A stretch of DNA of 64,000 nucleotides, taken from positions 19,457,548-19,521,547 of the forward strand of contig NC_092190.1 in assembly GCF_043641665.1 (NCBI RefSeq), written 5' to 3'. Every line of letters starts with the position of its first letter. Position 1 is the first letter of the stretch. Positions 44,409-56,700 of the stretch are shown here, piece after piece. Source of the stretch: Enoplosus armatus (lineage: Eukaryota; Chordata; Actinopteri; Centrarchiformes; Enoplosidae). Both the position numbers and the translations under genes were made by a program. The notes beneath the pieces are model-generated. The model worked only from the letters and a program-made list of their open reading frames with translations, was not told the DNA's origin and made no database searches.

Positions 44409-47400
44409 AATATCCTGCCTGCATGATATTGAAACAGATTATTTTAATTATTGTCAATTGGCAATTAGGCTTCTTGCATTCCACTGTATAATAACTAATA
44501 CCATGACGAGTGTGAGGAGCTCCTCCACTGAACGTTTCTTCCACTGCTTCCCAGTTTAGTTTCCAAGTCCTTTGATTACAAGATGTTTCTCAGCTTCACT
44601 TTAATCTTGATCTTGTCTGTGCTGAGCAATTTATTACATCCACCATAAACAACACGAACTCACTCCTGCCCACAATTAGCATGTCTTCTTTACAGTCTTA
44701 TTCTTCGTCCTCTGTATTTGAGACTTTTGACGGTCAACTGAACAGCGCCCTTTTCCTGACGGTCGAGAATTCGACTAAAGTCTCTTTAATGCTTTCCTTC
44801 GACATTTTATCCACACAAAGCTGGTTCTAAAGTTGAGAAAACAACAGCTTTATTGGCCAGTCCTATAATTTCAAACATCTCTCCTCCCATTGGCTGTTGT
44901 GATATTAGAGGCTTTGCTATATGCCACTTACCTGAGTTCACCTGCCTCCACCCACCTGATGTCCTGTTGGTTTGAGCCCAGAAGTGTCCATTCTGCCGGG
45001 TGAGAAGTAATTAAGTGATATCTGTATCTTTAGTCATGATATAAATAATTTGCAATAACCTCTGGCCAGCTGAGGTCTTTTTGGGTGCACTTTACAGCCC
45101 TGTGCCAACACAGCAGGCTGCCGATTACATTTGAAATGGCAACCATTTTAAACAACAGGTTTGTTTCACTTCAAGGAGGACAGGAAGAAGATCTTGCTGC
45201 AACTGTTCCAGGCTTTACTCAGTCATGTGTTCCTGCGCTGCTGACGTTTTGCATGTGGTGTGAATTCAGTCCAAAACATGCCTTAAAGATGTTTCTCTCA
45301 ATATAGTCACGCTTTCCTTCCATCCAATGAAACGAATGAATGAAAATAATGAAATATTGAGCAGACCAATCATGGCCTGTAAGCTGTCTATAAGAGCAAT
45401 AATTCAGTCTGCTTGTAGCCTACAAAATGGGGCGATGGCACACTGCAAGCTTGACTTCACCATTTTCAAACATGAGATGCATCAAAACACTTTTTCTCAG
45501 TTGGGCAAAGCTGAACTTTGACCTGTGCGGCAGCTGCAGCCAGCCAGAGCTCGCATTAAACAGGAAACGCATTCTTGACTTTGTCAGTCAAATGGGATTC
45601 AGTTGAAATGAATGAGGGATGGAGTGAATATTTGCGGACACGGGTGCAAGTGATAATGTGTTTGTATTAGGAAATCCAGGATGGAGGGTTGAGATTATTC
45701 TTCCCCCCAATGTTGTGCCAGGACATGGAACGGAGCTTAGAAAAGTGTAAAACAATACCGAATATTGTACTGCATTGCAGTTTTACATTTTAAAATACTA
45801 AAAATGTACTATCCGAATATGCTGTTAGTAGCTGTGTTTAGTGTGGGGGAGTACAGCCCTGCATATCATTTTATGCATTTCTCAATTCTTTTGGCAAAAA
45901 CTGAATTCAACTCTCCAAGATGACAGATTGTTTACACTGGTTCTCTCAGCACTGTCTTTATTTATTTATCTATTTATTTTCATAGTGGAAACCAAGCCAT
46001 CCAGACTGTGGCTACTTTGGATTCCCTCCTGCCTCCAAGTAAAAGTTAAATAAAATCATAGAATATAGGAGAATAATAAATAATAATAAATAAGGTAGAA
46101 TTTATCTGAAAAAAAGGAAGAAGAAAAAAAAACTTAAGGCTTTTTTAAGGCTTTATTAATTTAAGGCTACTGTTGTGATTTTGAATAAAAGAGGTCACTA
46201 AAGGTCAAGTTAGGCAAATGTTATGTCAGCATTTCTTATTATGTGCTATTGTAAGAAAAATAGACAAAGCAGAACAGTAATTTGTACGGAGTAGATCAAA
46301 AATCAGTCAGTATCAGTCGGTAGAAAACAAACACAAATCAGAATGATTACAAAAGAAAAATGAGGAACAGAGCAGGTAGAGCTCACCAGAATAAAAATAA
46401 AACCGATCTCCCCCACATCTTTTTTTTCTCCGAGCCGCTGCTGTCCTCTGTGGGTGTGATGAATAGATGGGAACGGTTCATTACAGCCCTATTGGTATTT
46501 TCCATTCCTTCAAGAGACCCTGGCCGCTGCAGTTACTGTGTGTTGTTGCACATGCACATATTCTATGTTCCACATTTCTCTTCAATGTCAACCCCACGTA
46601 GATTAGAAAAAGGGGAAGGGGCTAAACGTGTGGCTGCAGCTGATCTGTAAAGATGCATGGCTTTGAGATGTGGCTGCATGCCTGTGAGCTGTTGTTAAAT
46701 TTTAATGGTGGAGCTGAGCTCGGTACTCATGCACAGGATGCAAATGAAAGCTGGAACCAGGTATGCAGCAGCTGATCTCCATGCACTCGCTGGCTGCACA
46801 TGGCAGCGGGGTCATGGCAGCGGAGGAAGTGAAAGTTGTGCAGTTGCTTAAGACAGTATTTTAGACTGTCTTACTGCATGATCCTGTGATGACCTCTAAT
46901 TATAACACTTAAAATCACAATGTGCAACTGCTTAAACGGTCCAAATGTTTTGTATTCAGGGGGTTTTCATCAACATGGAACCTTGGGTGAACCTTGGTAT
47001 TCTGATGCCAGATTAGTGTGGTGCTGGCGTTGAAGTTGAAGTGTACTGGGGTGGGGCAGCCTAACACCCGTTTAAAAGAATTGCTGTACTAACACAGCCC
47101 AGCAACACATACTTGTTTTAATTTCATTTCAGATCTAATCCTTTAGACCAAGAGCCTTACAGCAGGCCAGAGTGGGTGAGTACCACTCACTCACTCACTC
47201 ACCTCAGCCGGTTCACACAAAAAATGTATTATCTCCAATATCTATTCATTAACCACATCACTCAGACCCAATTTTGAAGGACTCAGTTAGTGTTTTTGCA
47301 CATTTTATCCCATTTACTCCATATGATATACACCTTAAATCACTGTTCACTGTCTTGGCATTAAAATATAGTAATGCCAAGTGGTATTACGTATAACAGG

Positions 47401-49049
47401 GGCCACCATGCCATTGAATTTATCCATTTAAACACATTTTATCCTTTCAAACCCTCATAACCCACTCTTTGAGGTCAGTTTACTTTTATGTGGCTTGTAG
47501 TATTTTGCCCTACCTCTTCATTAAAATCCAAATGTGACAACTGATGCACTTAAAAAAAACTTATATAAATGTATACTTCATCCCATAAAACATTTAATCT
47601 GCACAATCTGGAAAAGACAAACTACTGGGGAGATTTGCAAATTAGAGACTTACGCAGAGAGGACTAGATTATTACAGTCAACAACATAACACCTGATGAT
47701 TCATGAGCGCCATGTAGGACAGTGTCACATAGTCACTGTTGTACAGACTAATCTGGTAGAACTGAAAAATTAATCACTTGGCAGTGTATGTGTGTGCACG
47801 CGTGTGTGTGTGTGCATATGTATTGTGATCAAGACAGACGGTCTGATCCTAGTGGAAAGAAACAGCTCACTACTGTCTCCATGGAAACAGGCAAGAGGAG
47901 ATGGAAGTGTGTGTGTGTGTCTCTGTGTAAAATATGTGTGTGTCTGAAGGGAAAGAGACAGAGAGAATCCCCTATTCTATTCAAGGGAGTATTGTCACTT
48001 TGTGTGTTCATGACATTCATGTGGCCTTATCTTAATTAACTTCACATAGAGTGTGTCAGTCTTGTGATGGACTGAAAGCATTTCCATGGTGCTTCTCTCT
48101 GCCTTCTGCACAATGTATGCTGGAAGAGGCCGCATCCCTGTGACTCTGGAAAGTGACCTCTTGCACTCTCTGGTCCTTGGCAATTTAAAGCAGCCTGAAG
48201 GGGCTTATTGAACTTGTTGGAGACAGCAACCAGACCAGACGTAGAGGTCAAGGAGGGTATTTGCTGGACATTGATGTGCATTGGATTTTTTTACACACGG
48301 ATGCATGTGTAAAAAAACACACACATATATATATGCAATCTATGTTCATCAATACTGACAGACACACAGACGTCACTGGTGCTTAATGATCCATTAAACT
48401 AAATGTAAATTACACTTCTCATGGATGTTGGTCCTCCTGTGCGCTGCCATCAGAAAGGCTCGCTCTATCTGACCTCGCCTTCCAAAGGCCAGCAGCCTCT
48501 GAAGAAAAACGAGGAGAATACAGGCGACACCAAGAAATCGATTCTCAAATTAAGATCAACTTGCTGTCCAATCCAGTGGAGTGACCTCTCAATGAATGAA
48601 TAAATCAGTAACCCAGTCAATCAATTCACCACCTCTTGATTGCTTCCTACACGTCTTCCAAAGCATAAATCAATACATCCTTACGTCAAACAGAGCAAGC
48701 TTTTGACTACCAGAAGAACAGAGACTGGGAAAACAAAAACAGAATTCATGTGTCCTTGCCGACCCGTTAAAACATACAGTATACGTCCTGTCTACCGTTG
48801 ACACAGTAATAACAAGACTACTAGTAATACTACTAGTAATAGCAAGAACATGATCTTTGTCAGCTTCCCACTCACAAACTGCCATTTGTGTTTAATGGAG
48901 CATCAAACCAAGCCCTTCTGGCCTGTTGATTTTGTTGGGGGATGTTATTGAAATTCTGATACATTTAATGGTAGAACCATATTGGCCAATATTATAACAC
49001 ACTGACACAGTACAGTAGGAAGTGTGATCTGTAAATCTTTATATGGCCA

Positions 49050-49325
49050 CTTTGGTCTAGACTGAAATACCTCAACAACTCTCAGGTGGATTGCCATGAA
49101 ATTTTGTAAAGATATTTATGATTCCCAGATGAGGTATCCTAATGATGTTGGTGATCCCCTGACTTTCTTTCTTTCTTACCTAAGACGGTGAACATGGTAA
49201 ACATTACCTTCTAAACATCAGCTTATTGGCACTGTCATTGTGAGCGTGTTAGTATGCTGACATTAGTATTTAGCTCAAAGCCCCCGTGCCAAAGTACAAC
49301 CTAACAGAGTCGCCAGCGATGCTGT
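49050..49325 (+). repeat. teleost dispersed repeat
   Basis: The stretch contains ATTGCCATGAAATTTTGTA, then TTGGTGATCCCCTGACTTTC, AACATGGTAAACATTACC and GTGAGCGTGTTAGTATGCTG. These are diverged versions of phrases that occur together, in this order, in a repeat I recognise as common in percomorph genomes. No coding capacity remains and the class is uncertain. Confidence 0.65.
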
Positions 49326-49712
49326 GGGCTACACTCCAGCAACACTCCAATAATGCTTTTGAACTTGACTGTTTCACACCTTTCAAATTACCAAAATATG
49401 ATGCAGTGTTAAATTGTCAATACAAACAAGAGGAATGCTACTCTCCTTTTAGTTCAGCCTGAATTGATACAAATGTGCACCTTAACCTAACTGTATATAT
49501 GAAAATGTGCTCACATTTCTCTTATATAACTGTAATTTGAAATATTTCCACTCATCTGTTCAAGTGTGGAACTGTAATCAACAATCACAAATGCTTGCAT
49601 GGTTGCATTTTAGTTGGATATAACATTGAATTTGAAATCTTTGCATATTCTTTCTTTATTTCCAAATCTGTTCGTTAAAAGTGCTGACAATCAAAAGATA
49701 TGTTAACACCAC

Positions 49713-49772
49713 ACAAAATGTATGGAAAGTATTATGTATATGACAAAATGTATGGAAAGTATTATGTATATG
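49713..49772 (+). repeat. perfect 2 x 30 bp tandem duplication
   Basis: The 30-base unit beginning ACAAAATGTATGGAAAGTAT occurs twice head to tail (49713-49742 and 49743-49772) with no mismatch. It is followed by a short GT tract. Confidence 0.95.
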
Positions 49773-51639
49773 TGTTCTTGTTGTGTGTGTGTGTGTATGT
49801 GCATTTGCTTTTAAATACAGTGGGGTTTTCTGGAAACCCTGGACAGAGAGAAAAAGGAAGAGAGGCCATCTAATTCCCCATCACTTACGTTACTGTAACA
49901 TGAGCATTAAAATGCCTAATGCCCCCCCCCCCCAACCCTTTCTCTCTCTCACACACCTCTTGTGGTTACTGGTAATGGACTGCTACATCATAAACAATCT
50001 TTCCAGTAATGTGGAAAATGTGTGTGTGTTTTGTTTTTCTGAGTATATGTGTGCACTTATTAACTACACTACATCCTATCTCTCTTTAAATAATACATCA
50101 ATAAAAACACATCTCATGAGATATCAGCATTCCTCAGTGGTTGCACTGTCTCCTCTGTGGCTTCCAGTTGATATTCAGAATATAGTCATCTATTCGTGAA
50201 CCTCATAATTACCAAAGTTTCTGTTATTTTAAGTAGCTACTAGCTAGTGTGACAAATTAATGAGATCTACAGGTTTTGTAATTATGACATAAATATGTAC
50301 AAAATTATGTGAAAAGGTCTCCACCTTATTTCTTCTTTTTTCTTTGGTGATGGATGTTCCTCTGTAAAAACCACATTATGACTATTTTGTATACATGCCC
50401 AAAAAATACATATAAACCACATGTCAATTTATCACATGTGAAATGGTGTTTTAATTGTGATATTGCATGTGGGATTGTTTACAAATGCAATGCCTTACAT
50501 TCCACATCTTGAGCTTATAACAGGTTCATCATAGGCCTTTTTCTTGAATGTTACAGTAGGAAAATCACAGGTGTAAATAATAAAAATGAATGATGGCTGA
50601 ATTCCATTTAGCTGCTTGAGTTTCAGGGTCCTGCTGTCGTGCATGCTGGCTCACTGTCAGACTGTCACAACTTACTGGGACACTTGAATTGAACAGACCA
50701 CCTTTAATGTTATTAGTAATACCTGTGCTTTTCCTACTATGACAAGTCAAAATGTCAGTCTTCTCAGTGCATGCTTTACTTTACTTATTAATTCCTATTT
50801 TTCATTTCAGGGGATGGAAAATGGCTGCATTTTAGCAGTGGAGAGGATCACTAAAGAACCACCTGGAGAATAAAAGACGCTAGAGCTGTGAACCAGAGAA
50901 GTGGATAGATCAGTGACCTCGACTCTAACCTGGCAACAAGAATTGATCATGGATGTATTATATATCCATGGAGCTGATCAGCTGGAAACTCACTTCTTCA
51001 CATCTTTTAAAACCTTCACCTGTTGCTGAGTTTTCCAGCTCATTAAAAGTGAGTGTAAATGCAAACTTTGTGGGTCTCTGTGCCACAAGCCATTTCCACT
51101 GATGGCACAAACGTATTTGAGGAGAGGTCTGTTCACAGAGTATAGCAAACAGGAGAAAAAACATCTGAAAAGTAGCCTATGGAAAATCAAAACGTGATAT
51201 AGGCTATTGCTGATTTAGACACAATAGGTCATCAATAATTAAAAAAAAAAACATAGCTATACCCCCCCTCCACACACACACATAAAAAAAAAAAAAAGAA
51301 TGAGTCCATTTGAGTCCCCTTAAATCAGGTAATTTGACAGGACTATGCCTTTAAAGACGTCCGCTATATAAAGGAACAGTCCATTTCACTAAAATGGGGA
51401 ACTCTTTCACTGCTTCGTGAGATTTCAACATTTTCACTCAAAAACTACATTATGAAGGAAAACGAACACTTTACTTCTCATTTACTCATAAAAGTGGACA
51501 CGACGTTACACTGAAAGACCACAATTAACGGTTTAAAGTCTCCTCAAAAGCGGCGTCCACCCCTTTGGGGCTTTTCTATTTTTAGCATCAGCTGTTGCAA
51601 TACAAAGATTAGCTGCTCAACGTATTGTTTCGCAGATGT

Positions 51640-51764
51640 GGGGAGCACACTCCAGTCTGTGGCGAAAGGGCGGCGGTGGCGTGAAGCCGAGAGAGAGAGA
51701 GATGAGGAGGAATATGTCGGCGTGAGGACGTTTCTTTGTGTTCACGACAGCGGAGCTCATATCG
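51640..51764 (+). other. mras: mras putative non-coding exon 1 and CpG-rich promoter
   Basis: CpG- and GA-rich sequence ends at a strong plus-strand donor, CATATCG|GTAAGT (exon end 51764), 8.5 kb upstream of the mras ATG exon. That exon starts with a non-coding leader after its own acceptor, so an upstream leader exon is required. A 7-codon uORF (ATG AGG AGG ... TGA) lies at about 51700-51723. The start site and the 5' limit given here are estimates. Confidence 0.55.
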
Positions 51765-52104
51765 GTAAGTACGTTAAGCTTTCCTGTTGACAGAGAAAGG
51801 GGGGGTGGGGGGTCGTGAATGCGGGCGTCTGTGTTCGCGGCGACACCTACAGTTAATGTAAAACCCTCAACTCCTCTCGGCGTATCAACAATTTACTGTA
51901 GCCTAGCTAACTGTCACCGGACTGTTCCGACTAATGACAGCGCGGGCAACAGCCACGGGAAGTTAGCTCGTTTTAATTAAGGGTATGAACGACTGTGTCC
52001 CGTTTGCGGAAATTATTTTTTTTGCTGCTAAGTTCAAGTGAAAGATGAAGCAACCGAAATCCGTTATTCAGGGGCGGCTACTGTCGGTTTTCCATACGGT
52101 CGCT

Positions 52105-52144
52105 CACACACACACACACACACACACGCACGCACGCACGCACA
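52105..52144 (+). repeat. (CA)n(CGCA)n microsatellite
   Basis: The CA run passes into CGCA units just downstream of mras exon 1. Confidence 0.95.
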
Positions 52145-52884
52145 GGCGGGCCTTGCCTCTGTGTGTCAAAAAAAATGTTCCCGTGGGGACGAAACAAAAA
52201 CACAGTGCTTGTCTTTTATCGTCTGCCAGGAATGATCCCGAAACCTTCTGCTGTATGTGCAGTGTTTCACACACGGTATGCAGCCCATACTGCGCGTTGG
52301 ACACAGTGCTGTCCAGCTCTGTGCGCACATTTAACCGCTGGACAGAGAGAACAGGGAGATTCTTGATGTATCAAATCATAGGATGAGATCATTCAGAAGC
52401 ACCAGTCAGTCTGCAGAAAGACACACACACACGCACACACACACACGTTAATCACTATTAATAGCAAAGTGAAATCACCAGATAATTTGGCTGTCTGGGG
52501 ACAGATCCCCCTTTATCCTTTCATCATAACTTCACAGAAATATCAAACCCTGCTGCTGCTGCTGATGATGATGATGACGTTGCTTGTGAGAGTAATGGTT
52601 AACTGACTTTTGCATGCTGTTTCACAATTTCCCTGAAGCTTAATTGTGACCTTTGACCAGGGGGAACTGGTAGATGCTGGGTTTCCCTCCCAGGCGACTC
52701 GGTGTGTGATCTATAACATGCGTACTACATGTGTATTGATTCCTATGAGATTCAAATCGTCACTCGCATGTATATGTAGTCTTACCGAGGCAACACTTCT
52801 GATATTTATATAAGTGTGGCAAAAGGTTGACCTACCATAAGGTTACAGCAGCGATATGAATTAGAAGTGAGGGTTCCTTCTTCA

Positions 52885-52990
52885 TCATTTGAGGTGCCCT
52901 TGGGCAAGGCAAATATCCTCTGAGCAGCTCAGTTGCAAAAAGATAAGACATTCCACCCTGTGTAAATGTAAACTAAATGTATGATTAGTG
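52885..52990 (+). repeat. SINE 3' portion
   Basis: GAGGTGCCCTTGGGCAAGGC followed by a segment ending CTGTGTAAATGTAAACTAAA matches the tail of teleost tRNA-derived SINEs. The tRNA-like head is missing or unrecognisable. Confidence 0.55.
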
Positions 52991-53437
52991 TCTTTTGCTT
53001 TGGCCCAATTCAGAAATTTAGGTTTGAGGCCAGTTGATGTATGTTGTATTTCTTTTGTCCAAATGTTAGAATGTGTTTTTGTGTTGTAGTAACAGAAAAA
53101 CGTAGACACAACATGGAAGAATGAAAGAGAAATGTAAATCTGAGAACACGTAAGAACTAAAACGTCATGCACAGAGCATAAACAATCAAGAAATGCTGAC
53201 ATTGCAGCAATGAATCTTGATTTTTGAATAACGGTGGCATTGCCAGTACGGGACACGGCTAATCTTAGTGGTGGACACTTTAAGTCATTAAATGAAATGA
53301 AATGGGACTTTGTGTAATAACGGAAATTAAATGTGATGGTTTTGGTTGCTAATCCAAACCAATGTAAATTATGAACAATCATTAGTTAATTTTGTGCATC
53401 TTTAACCAAGTTGTCTCAATATTATCATGATGACATT

Positions 53438-53720
53438 AGGGGTGGGCGATATGCTTGAAAAAAATATCATGATGTTTTGAGGGTATTTTCCAATATCAAT
53501 ATAGATCAACCCATGGCAAATACAAAATCACATATAAAAAATCTAATCGATGTCCAGAGCAAATAATTAAGCATTACATGAAACCAATCTCTTTGTATGT
53601 GTAAGACAGAAACTTCACTAACAAAATGTCTTCATTTTTACAGCTTCCACAGAGTCATACATTTTTTCTATAGAGTGATAACATGATGATCATTTCATCA
53701 TGATGTGAATTTACTAGAAG
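53438..53720 (+). repeat. MITE-like dispersed repeat
   Basis: Begins TTAGGGGTGGGCGATATG followed by AT-rich TATCATGATG/TCATGATG phrases. GGGGTGGGCGATAT at the edge of AT-rich repeats is familiar from teleost DNA-transposon derivatives. The right boundary and inverted termini are not clear. Confidence 0.4.
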
Positions 53721-56700
53721 CAGATTAACAATAACATTTATTTTTCGACCAGCACTTTGATAGTATTGAATTTTTGCCTGGTCATAGTATTGAGTATTGA
53801 CTGTCTAATTGTGTCTAATGAGTATGAGAGCTACCATTGACTACTGGTAGGTTATGTGTGGTTGTTTTCATTCAAATATATCTACTTCATAATCAACCAG
53901 TGATTTGCAGTTCATACTCAAAGTATCATAAGTGTAATTCCTACCTCATTGCATTTGTTTCTTGCTCCCAAATGCAATTGAAAATGAGTACTTCATATAC
54001 AGTAACAAATACTTAATCATTCATTCAGTGTAACTCATGCCTGGTGGTTTACTCATGACGTCCTGTGTCCTGGTTGAAATTCCCAAATAGCCAGACAAAT
54101 GTAGAATGATGAGAATGAATGAATGGAAAGGTCAGAGTAGGAAAAGCCCCCAGCAAGTCACAGTACATTAGTGAGATGTTTTGGGCTGGGTGTTTGAATG
54201 GCAGCCTTATCTGCAGAGAATTTCTGAAAATGGCATAGTATTATGAAAGAAAGACATCAATGTAATTTATGGCTAAATGGGTTCTCGAACAGTGCTGCGA
54301 GACTGGAGACTGAGCCAAGTTAGTCACTGGTGATGACCCACAGTCATGTGATCAGCTATACAGCCCTCTGTCAGGCTGTTTGCACTTTGTCCTCTCAGCC
54401 AAATGTTGCACAGGGTGTTAAAGATTTGGGTCCAAAGTCTGTCATCATTGGAGGAAATATGATTAGCGGGGAAAGCTGAAAAAATGAACATAAATGACTG
54501 CATTAAATAACTGATTTTGCATTTATGTGTATCTCTTTCCGACAGTCAGTACACAACAAATGACTTGTTGAGATGAGTTTAAAGAGGTCTGAATACACAG
54601 TGTCATTAACACAGCCTACTGCTACTGGTGTAACCATCAGTTTGAAACACTGTCTCAGGAGAGACACTTTACAGCAGCTTGAAGCTTTAATACATTTTGA
54701 ACTGTGTCTTAACACCTCCTTTGAATGAGTGTTGATGTCAACGCTACAGTGCAGGCTGGGGTGTGCACCACTCTGTTCCTCCTTATTCCTGTTCTGTGAG
54801 ATATGTTGCTGCTTTGTTCCCATGTGAAGAGGGAAGTCCCTTCATCCTTTCCCAAGGCAGAAACTAGCCTCTTCTCAGGGGCCCAGAGAGGCTTTATGGA
54901 GTCACCGTGAAGACAAAATATGAAGTCCAAAACAGCTGCTTCTGTTATTTTAAAGGTAAAGCCACACACCTGTAGACTAATGTCGGTGGAGGGGAGGCAT
55001 TGTGGATTGACAGAATGTGTCTCTGGTTTATTCTCTTTGGTCGTCTAGCTGTCACATTGGATGAGGAGAAACATATTTCCAGGATTGCCACAGCACAATG
55101 TGAGGAAACAATATACAAAAGAATCTTTATATAATGTAACATAATCAGCTGGATTGTGGATATATATAAAGACAGCAAGAGTGCGGAGTTCCCACCCTGA
55201 GTTCAGTCTGTGGTTAGTTTTAGGCAACAAAAGCACTTTGCTTAAGGTTGAGGAAAGATTGTGCTTTTGGTTAAATGTTAAACACATTGTGTCTTGTGCT
55301 GCCAGTGCCTAAACATAACCATAAAAAGTTTAATATTGTTGTGGTCACTATGAGAAGATATTGAATTGCAAGATCTGATATTTTAGTGGAAAACAAAATG
55401 AAATACGTTGTCAGTGAACATTTTCAGTATCAACATTTTTGCAACTTGCCAGATATATTGATTATGTCGTTTATAAATGTAATTTCTCGGAGTCAGAGTC
55501 GCTTATTCTGTTTTTCAATACACAGTAGCCAAATACACAGATCATGTTTATTGTTCCCTTAACATATCTTGTCTTTTGTCAAATGAGTGCACAAACATGA
55601 TAAAATGATTTGAATGCGTACTTACTTGTTAATCAAGGCTAACCACAATTTCTTTGCTGCTGCATTTAGGCCCTTAATAAAAGCACGACTTTATGCTCAT
55701 AAATATGTTAATAACAACACTTGCACTGCATCACGTTTTTTTACATCGTATTACATGATCAGTCATTGATGTACAAAATGGGCAATTACAGAGAGCTGTA
55801 GGTTTCAGACAGTTATCTTATTAATGTTGACGTTTCATAGAAGCACTTGATCATGCCACTGAGGGCTGACAGCGATACATAACTGTTGGAGGAGTTCTCC
55901 TTTCCAACACGAGACAGGCGTTTTCAAATTTTTCCCCTCTGGAGAGGATTTTTGAAAAGCTCTATTTTCAGGGGTGGAAAATGCCAGCTTAGTGTGGATG
56001 AAAGGTCCAAAACTGAGAGGAAAGGATTCAGATTCATTGGCATTGGTGTGGACCCGGCCTAAGTGTTGTGCACAATACTGTAAGTATGTCCGTTTCAGCC
56101 TTGGTTGGCCCCCTGAGACGCCCTGATGTGTAAAGCCATATAGCCAGCCACATTGGTCAGATGACTAACTTTGGTTGGACACATAGTAAAATTTCCTCTA
56201 CCAAGCTTCCTCTCCCAAGGGAATTTGGTTTTAAACTGGTGTCTGTGGATTATTTTAGTCTCACAGAATGGTGAGTGGTGTTCCAGAGAGTTGTCCTCTC
56301 CACCAAGTAGACTCACAGAGGGAAATGCTGACACACCGTGCAAGGTTGTGACCTGACGTGGCTTCAGCCAGGCCACGCCGGGCATGACTGGTGTGAAAAC
56401 CACAACTGGTGGCAGGTACAGTGATTTCATGGTGCTTCTCAAGCTGTCGTGTTTTTGTTTTTCTGCACAGCACTGAAAATCTGTCTGAGGTGGCGTCTTG
56501 TGAAATGGTGTAGTGGCATAGACCTTACTTTGTGACTTTATGACAGCCAGCCAACTCACCCACTGAAGAGGCTTTTTAACATCAGGAATTTGGCATGGAA
56601 ATTCTTTGCCCAACCTGGCTGGCTGACTGCTGCAGACTGACTGATTGGCTGGCTGGCTGTGGAAAGGAAGGAAACATCTTCCTTCCCTCCATTGTGCTGG

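Larger units (their letters stand above)
44409..51600. other. intergenic, TRIM/LINE to mras
   Basis: Contains the teleost dispersed repeat at 49050-49325, the 30-bp duplication at 49713-49772 and GT-rich patches near 47796 and 49782. I see no coding exon with homology. Distal regulatory DNA for mras cannot be excluded from sequence alone. Confidence 0.5.

Noticed and set aside
47170..47210. Short CACT direct repeats as a CRISPR-like array
   Set aside because: A simple tetranucleotide run (ACTC)n without spacers; the genome is a vertebrate.
50805..50885. Extra mras leader exon after the acceptor TTTTTCATTTCAG
   Set aside because: It lies upstream of the CpG-rich exon, has no clear donor, and nothing ties it to a transcript.
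52885..53382. 165-codon minus-strand frame in mras intron 1
   Set aside because: It overlaps a SINE tail, has no recognisable domain, and its composition resembles random AT-rich DNA.
56095..56613. 172-codon minus-strand frame in mras intron 1
   Set aside because: No family motif and no splice or promoter context; judged a chance frame.
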